Source: Xanthomonas melonis (lineage in GTDB: Bacteria > Pseudomonadota > Gammaproteobacteria > Xanthomonadales > Xanthomonadaceae). From it: a stretch of DNA of 64,000 nt. The notes beneath the pieces were generated by a model. That model was not told the DNA's origin. It ran no database searches and saw nothing but the letters and a program-made list of their open reading frames with translations. Positions 53,159 through 62,637 of this stretch are shown piece by piece; the stretch's first letter is position 1, and each line of letters starts with the position of its first letter. The position numbers were made by a program, and so were the translations under genes. The stretch is from positions 62,001 to 126,000 of the forward strand of contig NZ_JAJGQH010000002.1 in NCBI RefSeq assembly GCF_020783655.1, read 5' to 3'.

Positions 53159-54157
53159 ATGCAGATCGGCCCCTACAACATCGCTCCCAAGGTGATTCTC
53201 GCGCCCATGGCGGGCGTGACCGACAAGCCGTTCCGGCTGTTGTGCAAGCGGCTGGGCGCCGGGCTGGCAGTCTCGGAGATGACCATCTCCGATCCACGCT
53301 TCTGGGGCACGCGCAAGTCGCTGCACCGCATGGATCATGCCGGCGAACCGGACCCGATCAGCGTGCAGATCGCCGGCACCGAGCCGCAGCAGCTGGCCGA
53401 GGCGGCGCGCTACAACGTCGATCACGGTGCACAGCTGATCGACATCAACATGGGCTGCCCGGCAAAGAAGGTATGCAACGCCTGGGCCGGCTCGGCGCTG
53501 ATGCGCGACGAGGATCTGGTGGCGCGCATCCTGCGTGCGGTGGTGCAGGCAGTGGACGTGCCGGTGACGCTGAAGATCCGTACCGGATGGGATTGCGACC
53601 ACCGCAACGGGCCGGTCATCGCGCGCATCGCACAGGACTGCGGCATCGCCGCGCTGGCGGTGCACGGGCGTACCCGCGACCAGCACTACACCGGTAGCGC
53701 CGAGTACGCCACGATCGCGCAGATCAAGGCGGCGCTGCAGATTCCGGTGATCGCCAACGGCGATATCGATTCGCCGCACAAGGCCGCGCAGGTGCTGCAC
53801 GAGACCGGCGTGGACGCAGTGATGATCGGCCGCGCCGCGCAGGGGCGGCCGTGGATCTTCGGCGAGGTGGCGCATTACCTGGCCACCGGCGTGGCGTTGC
53901 CGCCGCCATCGCTGGCGTTCGTGCGTGACACCTTGCTCGGCCATCTGGACGCGCTGCACGCGTTCTACGGCCAACCGCAGGGTGTGCGCATCGCGCGCAA
54001 GCACCTGGGCTGGTACGCCAAGGACCACCCGCAGAGCGCGGACTTCCGCGCGGTGGTCAACCGCGCCGAAACGCCGGAGGCGCAACTGGCGCTGACCCGC
54101 GATTACTTCGACGCGCTGATCGCCGGCCTGCCGCCGTCGCTGCCGAACGCCGCCTGA
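53159..54157 (+). CDS. dusB: tRNA-dihydrouridine synthase DusB
   Basis: 332-residue FMN enzyme. It begins with the DusB pattern IGPYNIAPKVILAPMAGVTD and has DINMGCPAKKVCNAWAGSAL with the catalytic cysteine (MGCPAKK), VTLKIRTGWDCDHRN, HGRTRDQHY and IANGDIDSP. RGRPWIF-type motif AAQGRPWIFGEVAHYL and RIARKHLGWYAKDHP distinguish DusB from DusA and DusC. Often fis follows dusB, but here a methyltransferase gene follows after 26 bases. Confidence 0.92.
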   Translation: MQIGPYNIAPKVILAPMAGVTDKPFRLLCKRLGAGLAVSEMTISDPRFWGTRKSLHRMDHAGEPDPISVQIAGTEPQQLAEAARYNVDHGAQLIDINMGCPAKKVCNAWAGSALMRDEDLVARILRAVVQAVDVPVTLKIRTGWDCDHRNGPVIARIAQDCGIAALAVHGRTRDQHYTGSAEYATIAQIKAALQIPVIANGDIDSPHKAAQVLHETGVDAVMIGRAAQGRPWIFGEVAHYLATGVALPPPSLAFVRDTLLGHLDALHAFYGQPQGVRIARKHLGWYAKDHPQSADFRAVVNRAETPEAQLALTRDYFDALIAGLPPSLPNAA

Positions 54158-54183
54158 GTTTCCCGAGCTGTTGGAGCTGCATC

Positions 54184-55011
54184 ATGAGCGCAACGCACGA
54201 CACCCATGCTTACCTGCACGGCTTCTCGGCCACCGAACAGGCGCGCCTGCTCAAGCAGGCACGGTTGCTGGAGGCCACACTCTTCAACGCAGTCGACTAC
54301 AGCGGCGCGCGGCGCCTGCTGGAAGTCGGCTGCGGTGTGGGCGCGCAGACCGAGGTCCTGCTGCGGCGGTTTCCCGAACTGCACGTCACCGGGGTGGACC
54401 TGAGCGAGGCGCAGCTGGGTGCGGCGCGCGCCAACCTGGAACGGCTGGCCTGGTGCCGCGAGCGCTACACGCTGCAGCAGGCCGACGCGGGCGACCTGCC
54501 CTTCGAGGCGCGCCAGTTCGATGCGGCCTTCCTGTGCTGGGTACTGGAGCATGTGCCCTCGCCGGCACGCGTGCTCAACGAGGTGCGGCGGGTGCTGCTG
54601 CCCGGCTCGCCGGTGTATGTGACCGAGGTGATGAACGCCTCGTTCCTGCTGCACCCGTATTCGCCGAATCTGTGGCGTTACTGGATGGCGTTCAACGATT
54701 TCCAGCACGATCAGGGCGGCGACCCGTTCGTGGGCGCCAAGCTGGGCAACCTGCTGTTGGCCGGTGGCTTCCGCGACGTGCACACGCAGATCAAGACCCT
54801 GCATCTGGACAACCGCGAGCCGGGCCGACGCAAGACCATGATCGGCTTCTGGGAAGAGGTGCTGCTATCGGCCGCCGAGCAGTTGCTGCATGCCGGCGCG
54901 GTCGATGCCGAGACCGTGGACGGCATGCGCCGCGAACTGGCCCAGGTGCAAAGCGACCCGGATGCGGTTTTTTTCTATTCGTTCGTGCAGGCGCGCGCCA
55001 CGGTCTACTGA
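54184..55011 (+). CDS. Class I SAM-dependent methyltransferase
   Basis: 275 residues. The SAM site is LLEVGCGVGAQTEVLLRRFP (motif I), the acidic VTGVDLSEAQL follows, then LQQADAGDLPFEARQFDAAF and LCWVLEHVPSPARVLNEVRR. The C-terminal half (NLWRYWMAFNDFQHDQGG) probably binds substrate, which I cannot name. It follows dusB closely and overlaps the convergent YdjM-like gene by 7 bases. Confidence 0.85.
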   Translation: MSATHDTHAYLHGFSATEQARLLKQARLLEATLFNAVDYSGARRLLEVGCGVGAQTEVLLRRFPELHVTGVDLSEAQLGAARANLERLAWCRERYTLQQADAGDLPFEARQFDAAFLCWVLEHVPSPARVLNEVRRVLLPGSPVYVTEVMNASFLLHPYSPNLWRYWMAFNDFQHDQGGDPFVGAKLGNLLLAGGFRDVHTQIKTLHLDNREPGRRKTMIGFWEEVLLSAAEQLLHAGAVDAETVDGMRRELAQVQSDPDAVFFYSFVQARATVY

Positions 55012-56117
55012 GGCGCCGATGCCGATGCCGAGACCGGCGCGGTCGCCTGGGCGCCCTCGTGTTCCAGATCGCCGGTCAGTGCCTTGCCGACCGGCGCGTT
55101 CCAGATGCGGTGCCACATCTGCGCCAGCACGGCGCCGATCTGGTCGCGTGCGACCGGCGCGCGGTAGGCGGCCTGGACCTGGCGCGGCACGATCGGCTGC
55201 CAGGCGCCATCGTCGCGACGGGCGATCACGAAATTGAAGGTGTAATCCGGTTCCAGGCCCATGCGCAGGTCGCTGAGCATCAGCTCGTCGTCCACCAGCC
55301 GCGCGCGCATGAAGCCGCGATTGAACCAGTTCAGCCGGCGCACCGAATCGAACGCAGCGACCTCGCCCAGGGCCTGGGTATTGCTGGAAAACCCGCGGAA
55401 TTGCATCGGTCCGCTGTCGGCCACCAGCGAGCGCTCGCCGATGACGTAGCCACCGGGCGTCATCGCCACCACGCGCCACAACAGCGTGTTGAACGGCATC
55501 GGCACCGAGAAGCGCGGCGCATCGGCCAGCCCCATCGCGGCCAGGGCGCGATCGGCCTGCTGATCGACCAGATGCTTGGCGACCAGCGACCAGCCCAGGT
55601 ACGCCGAGCTGGCGACCAGGCCGATCACCAACGCGCGCTGCGCCAGCGGGCGCGCACGTGCGAACCAGGCCACGGCGCAGGCACCCAGCAGCCACAGCGT
55701 ATAGGCCGGGTCGATGATGAAAACGCTGGACCACATGGTCGGATGCGGTTGCAGCGGCCACCAGAGCTGAGTGCCGTAGACGGTGAAGGCGTCCAGCAGC
55801 GGGTGGGTGAGCAAGGCCAGCTGGATCGCCCAGAACCAGCGTGTGGGTGCGCCGGCCACGCGCCCGTTGCCGTAGCGGCGGAACAGCCACCAGAGCAACC
55901 AGCCCAGCAGCGGCAGCACGAACAACGAGTGGCTGACGCTGCGGTGCACCGTCATCAGGGTGACCGGATCGTCGGTCAGCGGCAGCAGCGCCAGCGAGTC
56001 GAGGTCGGGCAAGGTGCCCAGGGCCGCGCCGGCCAGCAAGGCGGCACGCCGCTGTCCGGGCGGCGCGATGGCAGCGGCAATCGCGCCGCCAAGAACGATC
56101 TGGGTCAGTGAATCCAT
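55005..56117 (-). CDS. YdjM/DUF457 family membrane-bound metal-dependent hydrolase
   Basis: 370 residues. The family start MDSLTQIVLGGAIAAAIAPP is followed by LGTLPDLDSLALL and TVHRSVSHSLFVLPLLGWLL with the HRxxxHS metal motif, then LLTHPLLDAFTVYGTQ, another metal-ligand segment. Four or five membrane spans lie in the first 190 residues; the C-terminal half is soluble and ends in an Ala/Ser-rich tail. Substrate unknown; the family is induced by DNA damage in E. coli (YdjM), and I see no LexA site here. Confidence 0.82.
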   Translation of the reverse strand: MDSLTQIVLGGAIAAAIAPPGQRRAALLAGAALGTLPDLDSLALLPLTDDPVTLMTVHRSVSHSLFVLPLLGWLLWWLFRRYGNGRVAGAPTRWFWAIQLALLTHPLLDAFTVYGTQLWWPLQPHPTMWSSVFIIDPAYTLWLLGACAVAWFARARPLAQRALVIGLVASSAYLGWSLVAKHLVDQQADRALAAMGLADAPRFSVPMPFNTLLWRVVAMTPGGYVIGERSLVADSGPMQFRGFSSNTQALGEVAAFDSVRRLNWFNRGFMRARLVDDELMLSDLRMGLEPDYTFNFVIARRDDGAWQPIVPRQVQAAYRAPVARDQIGAVLAQMWHRIWNAPVGKALTGDLEHEGAQATAPVSASASAPQ

Positions 56118-56542
56118 TGCCCGATGCTAGCAGGCTGGAGAGACATCCACCCGACCGTGGGGCCTGCCGACAGGCGGCACACGGCTGCACGCGCTGCATG
56201 CACCATGGAGCCACCAACCGCGCGTGACTGTCGCGGACCCGCGCAGACCACATCGCCGCACGCCAGCGGGAGCCATCTCCACTGCGCGATGGCAGCGGCG
56301 GTCGCCTCCGGGCAACCACCGGCCCCGGCGCGCCCGGGCAGGCTCGGCCGTCGTGCCCGCCTGGCTGGAGCATCCCGGTGGTCTGGTGCCGACACGCCGC
56401 ATCCGGCCCAGCTGCATCCGCCGGATTGCGCCCCTCTCCGCTGATCCCCACGGCACCGCGTTCAGGCGCACAATGCAAGGGTCACCGTGGGCGTGTATCA
56501 TCCGCACCCATCTTTTCATCCGAATCAAGGGATATAAGCCTG
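56118..56542. other. 425-base gap upstream of metK
   Basis: It holds the divergent promoters of the YdjM-like gene and metK. I looked for a SAM-type or SAH-type riboswitch before metK and saw no convincing conserved core. Open frames here lack start signals and homology. Confidence 0.5.
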
Positions 56543-57754
56543 ATGTCCAGCTACCTGTTCACCTCCGAATCGGTCTCCGAAGGCCATCCGGACAAGATCG
56601 CCGACCAGATTTCCGACGCCGTGCTGGACGCCATCCTGGCCCAGGACAAGCGCGCCCGCGTGGCCTGCGAAACCATGGTCAAGACCGGTGTGGCGATCGT
56701 GGCCGGCGAAGTGACCACCAGCGCCTGGATCGACCTGGAAGCGCTGACCCGCAAGGTGATCCTGGACATCGGCTACAACAGCTCCGACGTCGGCTTCGAC
56801 GGCGAGACCTGCGGCGTGCTCAACCTGATCGGCAAGCAGTCGCCGGACATCAACCAGGGCGTGGACCGCAAGAAGCCCGAAGAACAGGGCGCTGGCGACC
56901 AGGGCCTGATGTTCGGCTATGCCACCAACGAGACCGACAGCTTCATGCCCGCGGCCATCCACCTCTCGCACCGTCTGGTCGAGCAGCAGGCCAAGATCCG
57001 CAAGAAGAAGAACTCGGCGCTGGCCTGGCTGCGTCCGGATGCCAAGTCGCAGGTCACCCTGCGCTACGAAGACGGCGTGGCGACCGCGATCGACGCGGTA
57101 GTGCTGTCGACCCAGCACGATCCGGGCGTGAAGCAGAAGGATCTGATCGAGGCGGTGCGCGAGGAAATCCTCAAGCCGGTACTGCCGGCCAAGTGGCTGC
57201 ACAAGGGCACCAAGTTCCACATCAACCCGACCGGCAAGTTCGTGATCGGCGGCCCGGTGGGCGACTGCGGCCTGACCGGCCGCAAGATCATCGTCGACAC
57301 CTACGGCGGCTGGGCCCGTCACGGTGGTGGCGCGTTCTCGGGCAAGGATCCGTCCAAGGTCGACCGTTCGGCCGCCTATGCCGCGCGTTACGTCGCCAAG
57401 AACGTGGTGGCCGCCGGCCTGGCCGACCGTTGCGAAGTGCAGGTCTCCTACGCCATCGGCGTGGCCGAGCCGACCTCGATTTCGGTCACCACCTTCGGCA
57501 CCGGCAAGATCGCCGACGAACAGATCGAGAAGCTGATCCGCAAGCACTTCGACCTGCGTCCGTTCGGCATCATCCAGATGCTCGACCTGATCCACCCGAT
57601 GTACCAGCAGACCGCGTCCTACGGCCACTTCGGCCGCAAGCCCAAGGAATTCAGCTACACCGACGGTACCGGCACCAAGCACACCGCCACCTCGTTCTCC
57701 TGGGAAAAGACCGACCGCGCCGACGCGCTGCGCGCCGATGCGAAGCTGAAGTAA
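56543..57754 (+). CDS. metK: S-adenosylmethionine synthetase MetK
   Basis: 403 residues. It makes SAM from methionine and ATP. Seen: [20 protein letters not shown], the [15 protein letters not shown] loop, [39 protein letters not shown] (positions 57303-57360) and [17 protein letters not shown] 56543 gives the normal N-terminus, with AAGGGAT ten bases upstream. A strong terminator follows. It supplies SAM to the methyltransferases in this window. Confidence 0.97.
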   Translation: MSSYLFTSESVSEGHPDKIADQISDAVLDAILAQDKRARVACETMVKTGVAIVAGEVTTSAWIDLEALTRKVILDIGYNSSDVGFDGETCGVLNLIGKQSPDINQGVDRKKPEEQGAGDQGLMFGYATNETDSFMPAAIHLSHRLVEQQAKIRKKKNSALAWLRPDAKSQVTLRYEDGVATAIDAVVLSTQHDPGVKQKDLIEAVREEILKPVLPAKWLHKGTKFHINPTGKFVIGGPVGDCGLTGRKIIVDTYGGWARHGGGAFSGKDPSKVDRSAAYAARYVAKNVVAAGLADRCEVQVSYAIGVAEPTSISVTTFGTGKIADEQIEKLIRKHFDLRPFGIIQMLDLIHPMYQQTASYGHFGRKPKEFSYTDGTGTKHTATSFSWEKTDRADALRADAKLK

Positions 57755-57787
57755 ACCGCGCGCCCTTCGGAGCGCAGGTGTGTATCG

Positions 57788-57819
57788 CAATGGGCCGCCG
57801 ACGCGGCCCATTGTGTTTT
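57788..57819 (+). terminator. Intrinsic terminator after metK
   Basis: CAATGGGCCGC, loop CGAC, GCGGCCCATTG, followed by TGTTTT: an 11-bp perfect stem with a T run, 34 bases past the metK stop. Confidence 0.88.
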
Positions 57820-57870
57820 GAAGCCCTGGCGCCTTCATTGGCATACCGCGGCCGGACGGGATTCGAGGTC

Positions 57871-57904
57871 TCTCTCCCCGTGGGGAAGGAGTCGGGGTGA
57901 GAGT
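57871..57904. repeat. Degenerate half-copy of the hairpin repeat
   Basis: TCTCTCCCCGTGGGGAAGGA continues to GTCGGGGTGAGAG, matching the inner right half of the 52935-53032 element with several changes. It lies in the 498-base gap after metK. Confidence 0.6.
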
Positions 57905-57948
57905 TGGGGGCAAAGCCGCACGGCACGGCACGTCTATCTGTTACGTGC

Positions 57949-58040
57949 TCCCCCTCATCCGCCCCTGCGGGCACCTTCTCCCACGGGGAGAAGGGAACAA
58001 AGCCCCTCTCCCTGCGGGAGAGGGGTTGGGGTGAGGGTTC
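57949..58040. repeat. Second near-complete double-hairpin repeat
   Basis: It starts CCCCCTCATCCGCCCCTGCG and ends GGGGTTGGGGTGAGGGTTCG. Internal hairpins: CCTTCTCCC/GGGAGAAGG at 57974-57994 and CCCCTCTCCC/GGGAGAGGGG at 58003-58025, each with a 3-base loop. It is clearly the same family as 52935-53032. The rest of the gap to 58252 holds nothing I can identify. Confidence 0.85.
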
Positions 58041-58252
58041 GACGCAAACCCGCACTGCACGACATCGGTTGCGTAAGACAGCAAGCCATTCACGCCACAA
58101 CGTGTCACGCCGCCGCGTGGCCGTCAGGGCAATCGCAAGGCGACACCTCGCGCGCGACCGTGTCCGTCACCTGCGTCACCGTCATCGAGGGCCAGCGTCT
58201 ACGCAACACGCATACGCCCCCGATGGCGCGCACTCGATCCTGCAGGCCTCAG

Positions 58253-59449
58253 TCATGTGCGCAAGAAGATCTCGACGCGCCGGTTGAGTTGCCGCCCGCC
58301 GGGATTGTCCTGTCCGTTGACGGTATTGGGCGCCACCGGCTGCGTTTCTCCGTAGCCCTTGGCGGCGGCCGTCTGCGCGGCACCGCGCGTGCGCAGCGCC
58401 GCCAGCACCGCATTGGCGCGGCGCTCGGACAGCGACTGGTTGTAGGCATCCTCCCCCTTGGCATCGGTGTGCCCACGCACCTCCATGTCGCGGGCTGTCA
58501 CCTTGCCGAGCGCTACGGCCAGCGTATCGAGCACGCGTGCCGCATCCGGACGGATGTCGGACTTGTCGAAGTCGAACAGGATGCGGTCGTTCAGGGTGAT
58601 CAGATAACCGCAGGGCGCACCGGGTGGGGCGAATTTCTGCAGGGGCGGGAAGCGACCTGCCGGCGGCACCTTGGGCAGCGGCGGCATGCGTACCTCGCGC
58701 GGCGGCGTGCCGACGGTGCCGGTGCCATCGCCCCGGTTCTGCACCAGCCCAGCGGGGCCGTTCCAGGTGCCCGAGCCGTCGGCATTGATGGTGACCAGGC
58801 CCCGCGGTCCATTCCAGGTACCGCTGCCATCGCCGCGATTGTCGATCAACCCGCTCTTGTCGCTGTTCCAGGTGCCGGCGCCCCTGCCGTCCAGGCTGAT
58901 CAGGCCAGCCGGGCCGTTGTAGGTTCCGCCACCGTTGGACTGCACGTCGATCAGCGCAGCGTCGCCATCCTGGCCGGCACCATTGATGGTGCCGCTGCCA
59001 TCGGCATTGACGACGACCAGGCCACCGTCGAAGTTGGCGGTGCCGCTGCCATCGGCCTTGAGATCGAAGAGCCCGGTACTGCCGTTGCGCAGCAGATTGC
59101 CGTTGACATCGACGCTGGTGATGCCGGCATCGGTGATCAGCGTGCCGCCATCGCCGCAGCGTGCCGGGGCCACGCTGATGCCTGCGACCGGGTCCAGTAT
59201 GTCTTGCAGCGAAGCTTCCAGCGCACGCTGCGCCGGAGTCACGCCGACGATGTCCGGCACCACGATGGTGGGAATGGCCGGAAACTCCGGCACGTCGTCC
59301 GCAACCGCTGCAGGCGTCTGCGGCGCGCGCGCCACAGACTGGGGCGCGGCGGAGGCGGTGCTGGCGCTACCTGCCCCCTCGGGGGCTTCGCCGCGCCCGC
59401 AGGCGACCAACAACAATGGCACCCACAGCACTGCCGACAGCTTGCGCAT
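58253..59449 (-). CDS. OmpA-domain lipoprotein with seven 17-residue tandem repeats
   Basis: 398 residues. A lipobox LLVACG puts the lipidated cysteine at residue 17. Residues 133-247 carry seven repeats led by DGSGT-like units at 133, 150, 172, 189, 207, 224 and 241, spaced mostly 17 residues, with WNGPxGLV between; this should form a beta-solenoid-like stack. The C-terminal OmpA domain (about 280-398; ILFDFDKSDIRPDAARVLD, VRGHTDAKGEDAYNQSLSER, LNRRVEIFLRT) holds the Asp and Arg that bind peptidoglycan. So it links membrane and cell wall, with a repeat domain in between whose partner is unknown. Confidence 0.88.
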   Translation of the reverse strand: MRKLSAVLWVPLLLVACGRGEAPEGAGSASTASAAPQSVARAPQTPAAVADDVPEFPAIPTIVVPDIVGVTPAQRALEASLQDILDPVAGISVAPARCGDGGTLITDAGITSVDVNGNLLRNGSTGLFDLKADGSGTANFDGGLVVVNADGSGTINGAGQDGDAALIDVQSNGGGTYNGPAGLISLDGRGAGTWNSDKSGLIDNRGDGSGTWNGPRGLVTINADGSGTWNGPAGLVQNRGDGTGTVGTPPREVRMPPLPKVPPAGRFPPLQKFAPPGAPCGYLITLNDRILFDFDKSDIRPDAARVLDTLAVALGKVTARDMEVRGHTDAKGEDAYNQSLSERRANAVLAALRTRGAAQTAAAKGYGETQPVAPNTVNGQDNPGGRQLNRRVEIFLRT

Positions 59450-59557
59450 CGCCCCTTCCCTGTTCGAACCCGTTGGAGAGATGGCCTGATACCACGAGCG
59501 CAGTCAACGAGGCGCTAACAGCGCCGGCCTTGCCCGCAGCCAACGTGGCAGGTCAAC

Positions 59558-61597
59558 TCACAGGCTGGCGGATGCAGGCGCGGGCGCAGGCTCCGGCGAT
59601 CGCGTCGGTGCAGGCGCTTCGCTGTCTTCGGCCTGCAGCTGCGCATGCAGGATGCGCCGAATCTCCAGAATGGCCTGCGGGGTTTCCTGCACGCTGTGCC
59701 AGGAGGTCACCACCAGTTCGGACGCGGCGCCGTCCAGATGTGCGCTGCGGTACGGCACCAGGCCATCGTCGGACTCGGCCAGCGGTACCTGGGGTTTTTC
59801 GCGGCCCACGATGGTGTGATAGCGCACCTGCGGCGAGATCGGCAGATCCATCGTGGCGCGCACGAACGGATCGGTGTCGCGGAGGTTGTCGATGCTGGTC
59901 GGCGGCAGCAGCCGGCTCTTGCGACGCGGCAGCCCGCCCTGCCCGTCTTGCTCGCTGTCGGCGAGATCCTGCAGGACATCGCCGAAGCGGTCCAGCAAGG
60001 CGAGCGGCAGGCGCACCATGCGGCCGACCAAGCGTCCCAGGCCGCCCTCGGCCAGCGGCGTACCGCGATGCGGCGCAGCGATGAAGATGGCGCGGTCGAT
60101 CTGCGGCATCGGCGCGAAATTCAACAGGGGCGCCAGCTTGGCGCGCACGCGCGCACCGCGTTCTCCATCCAGCCGGTAGTCCCGCAACAGGGCGTTCCAG
60201 AGCCGATCGCCCGACGAGCACACCAGCAGGCGCCCGATCACACCGCCCATGCTGTGGCCGATCAACACCATGCCGTGCGAGGCGGGTGCGGTACCAGCCG
60301 GATCGAAATGCTGCAGGCTACGCTGCACCAAAGCCTGGATCTGCGCACGATTGACCGCGATCGGCGCGTTGGTCGGGTAATACACCTGCCAGATCTGGTA
60401 GCGCTGGCGCAGGGTCTCATCGCCCATCACTTCGTTGGCCACATTGACCCAGGCCTCCGGGCTGCTGGCCAGCCCGTGCAGCATCAGCAGCACGCGCCGA
60501 TCGGGATCGTAGGGCTGCATCAGATACAGATGCGGGCGATCGATGCCGCGTGCGCGGCCCAGCATGGAGCGCAGCGACTGCACGGCAAAGCCCGACTTCG
60601 CCAGCCAGAGCCCATAGGCCGCGGTGAAGTTCGCCGCCAACGGCACGCGCTGACCGTGCAGCACCACCTCGTTCTGGCGGTACGGATCGTAGGGCGCCAC
60701 GGTCGCCAGCTCGGTGCGCAACACTGCATCCAGTGAGTCGCCGGCAAAACGCACCAGCAGCGTTGCCGGCGCGTACGGCATCTCGCTGAAGGTCGGCAGC
60801 GGGCGCTCCTGCGCGGTGCCGGCACGCGCCGCCGGCTGCGCCGCCAGACCAGCCGGGTCGCCGACCAGTTGCGGGTCGACTTCGGCCACCAGCTCGGCAC
60901 CGAAGCCGTCGCGTCGGTAGGTGCTGCGCAATCCATCGAAGCGCAGTGCCGAGGCCGCGAACAGCCCGCGCGGCGTATTGCCGCCGCCCGGCAGCCGATA
61001 CGCGGACATGTCTACCGCAACCTGCCAGCGCCCTATCGCCATCGGCGTGACGGCGGGCGCGGTCTGGACGCTCTGCTGCGCACGCGCGAACAGCTGCTCG
61101 ACCAGCTGCTGCACGGCATAGTTGTAGTAATCGCGCACCTGCGTCTGGCGGTTCTCGAACGCGCGCGCGGCGGGCGCACGCGCGCTGAAGAACAGATAGG
61201 CATAGGCATGCCGGGCCGCTTCCAGCCAGGCTTCCATGGCCGCATCGCTCATCTGCGCGGAGGTGCGACCGGTCAGGGCGATCGCCTGCGCGGTCCACAA
61301 CTCGGCCAGGGTGGCCAGGCGACGCTCGTCGCCGATGCCGGCCACCGTGGCCAGGCGCTGGATGCAGGGCAGCGCTTGCCTGTGGCAGTCCTTGGGCTGC
61401 AGACCGGCCACCTGCAGGGTTTCGTTACCCGGCTGACTCAGCGCACCGGTGCTGAGCACGTCGCCGCGCGTCTGCGCGATATAGCCGGCGCTGTCGCGCG
61501 ATTGCACCGTGACCATGGCGCAGCCGCTCGACCACACGCTGATCAGCGCCGCCAGCAATATGGCGACGCTGCCGCGCCTTCGCTGCAGGAGCGTCAT
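59558..61597 (-). CDS. Envelope alpha/beta hydrolase lipoprotein (lipase-like)
   Basis: 679 residues. The signal sequence ends in WSSGC, a lipobox-like cysteine near residue 26. Residues 30-330 are a helical N-terminal region of no recognised family. The hydrolase core follows: VLLMLHGLASSPEAWVNVAN, the nucleophile LIGHSMGGVIGRLLV near residue 447, FIAAPHRGTPLAEGGL, an acid in SDDGLVPYRS and the His in VVTSWHSVQETP. The tail is Pro/Ala-rich. Its ATG overlaps the DUF4105 stop by four bases. It is probably an outer-membrane-attached lipase or esterase. Confidence 0.83.
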   Translation of the reverse strand: MTLLQRRRGSVAILLAALISVWSSGCAMVTVQSRDSAGYIAQTRGDVLSTGALSQPGNETLQVAGLQPKDCHRQALPCIQRLATVAGIGDERRLATLAELWTAQAIALTGRTSAQMSDAAMEAWLEAARHAYAYLFFSARAPAARAFENRQTQVRDYYNYAVQQLVEQLFARAQQSVQTAPAVTPMAIGRWQVAVDMSAYRLPGGGNTPRGLFAASALRFDGLRSTYRRDGFGAELVAEVDPQLVGDPAGLAAQPAARAGTAQERPLPTFSEMPYAPATLLVRFAGDSLDAVLRTELATVAPYDPYRQNEVVLHGQRVPLAANFTAAYGLWLAKSGFAVQSLRSMLGRARGIDRPHLYLMQPYDPDRRVLLMLHGLASSPEAWVNVANEVMGDETLRQRYQIWQVYYPTNAPIAVNRAQIQALVQRSLQHFDPAGTAPASHGMVLIGHSMGGVIGRLLVCSSGDRLWNALLRDYRLDGERGARVRAKLAPLLNFAPMPQIDRAIFIAAPHRGTPLAEGGLGRLVGRMVRLPLALLDRFGDVLQDLADSEQDGQGGLPRRKSRLLPPTSIDNLRDTDPFVRATMDLPISPQVRYHTIVGREKPQVPLAESDDGLVPYRSAHLDGAASELVVTSWHSVQETPQAILEIRRILHAQLQAEDSEAPAPTRSPEPAPAPASASL

Positions 61598-62637
61598 TGC
61601 GCCGCGCGTGGTGACGCGCCCGGTGCGGGTGCCTGCGGCATGCCGATGCGAATGCGCCGTGAGAAGTCGCTGGCGGTATCGGCTGCGATCGCACGCGCGG
61701 TGACATGCCCGCGCTGCTTCAGGGTGGCGAAGTCGTAGCCCGGCATCAGGCCATGATGGTCGTAGGCATAGGCGTCGGCATAGCCGGACAACAACAGGCG
61801 GTGATCCAGCGGCAAGGTGGTCTGCAATTGCCGCACCAGAGCGAACACGATCGTGGTGCAGTTGCTGGTGAGCGTGTTGTAGAACGCGGGTTCGCGATCG
61901 AGATCCTTGGCCAGCGCGACATAACCCAGGAACATGCGGCGCAAGCCTGCCTTCGGAATCGCCAGGCGGTACAGGTACATGTCCTCGCCGCGCACATTGG
62001 TGCGCACGCGCAGGATGTCGCGCTCGTCGGCAGCGACCAGGGTTGCTTCGAAGCTGCGGAAGAATCCGCCCAGTGCGGAGAAGGATTCGCCGCGCTCCTT
62101 GCGGATCTCCAGCGAGAACACCACGTGCGAGCCGTCGTCGAAGCCGAACGACACCAGGGTGTGCGCGATCGCCGGGCCCATCCAGTACGACAACGCCAGA
62201 TCGGCGCTGACCAGGCGATCAAGATCGTACTGGCGGGTCTCCCAGCGTGGGACATGATCGGTTTCGCTGCGCCAGTCGAAATTGCGCACGTTGCGCAGGG
62301 TGACGCTGTTGCCGTGCACCTCCGGCTGCAGGCGCTGGGCGACATCGTCGGCCCAGTCGCGATCCTGGCTGGGCTGCATCATGGCCCACGCCACCGCCAG
62401 CGCCACGCAGGCCGCACCGAAGATGCTCACCAGGGCCCAGTTTTCGCGGCCCCGGCGCAGCCCCCAGAGCGCGGCCAGTGCCATCGCGCACCACGAACTC
62501 ACCCAACCGATGCGCACCAGTGCATTGCCGGTCAGCGCGAAATGGATCGCCAGCGCCCCCCACGCGGCAGCCAGCAGCAGCGCCACGCGCAGCGCCCAAC
62601 GGCCGATGCCCGCGCGGGTCGGCGCGCGCGTCGTCAT
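61594..62637 (-). CDS. DUF4105 domain membrane protein
   Basis: 347 residues with two or three N-terminal spans (LRVALLLAAAWGALAIHFAL; WCAMALAALWGL; VSIFGAACVALAVAWAMM). The DUF4105 domain follows: NSVTLRNVRNFDWRSETD, WMGPAIAHTLVSFGFDDGSH, SLEIRKERGESFSALGGFF and YNTLTSNCTTIVFALVRQL, where the cysteine resembles a thiol-protease nucleophile. Start is ATG 62637, overlapping the TetR stop as ATGA; the stop overlaps the lipoprotein-hydrolase start likewise. Function unknown; related domains occur at the cell surface. Confidence 0.8.
   Translation of the reverse strand: MTTRAPTRAGIGRWALRVALLLAAAWGALAIHFALTGNALVRIGWVSSWCAMALAALWGLRRGRENWALVSIFGAACVALAVAWAMMQPSQDRDWADDVAQRLQPEVHGNSVTLRNVRNFDWRSETDHVPRWETRQYDLDRLVSADLALSYWMGPAIAHTLVSFGFDDGSHVVFSLEIRKERGESFSALGGFFRSFEATLVAADERDILRVRTNVRGEDMYLYRLAIPKAGLRRMFLGYVALAKDLDREPAFYNTLTSNCTTIVFALVRQLQTTLPLDHRLLLSGYADAYAYDHHGLMPGYDFATLKQRGHVTARAIAADTASDFSRRIRIGMPQAPAPGASPRAAQ

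Noticed and set aside
53159..54157. Calling the tRNA-dihydrouridine synthase DusA
   Set aside because: The N-terminal pattern and the RIARKHLGWY segment fit DusB better.
56118..56542. SAM or SAH riboswitch before metK
   Set aside because: No conserved core helices or consensus sequence could be identified by eye.
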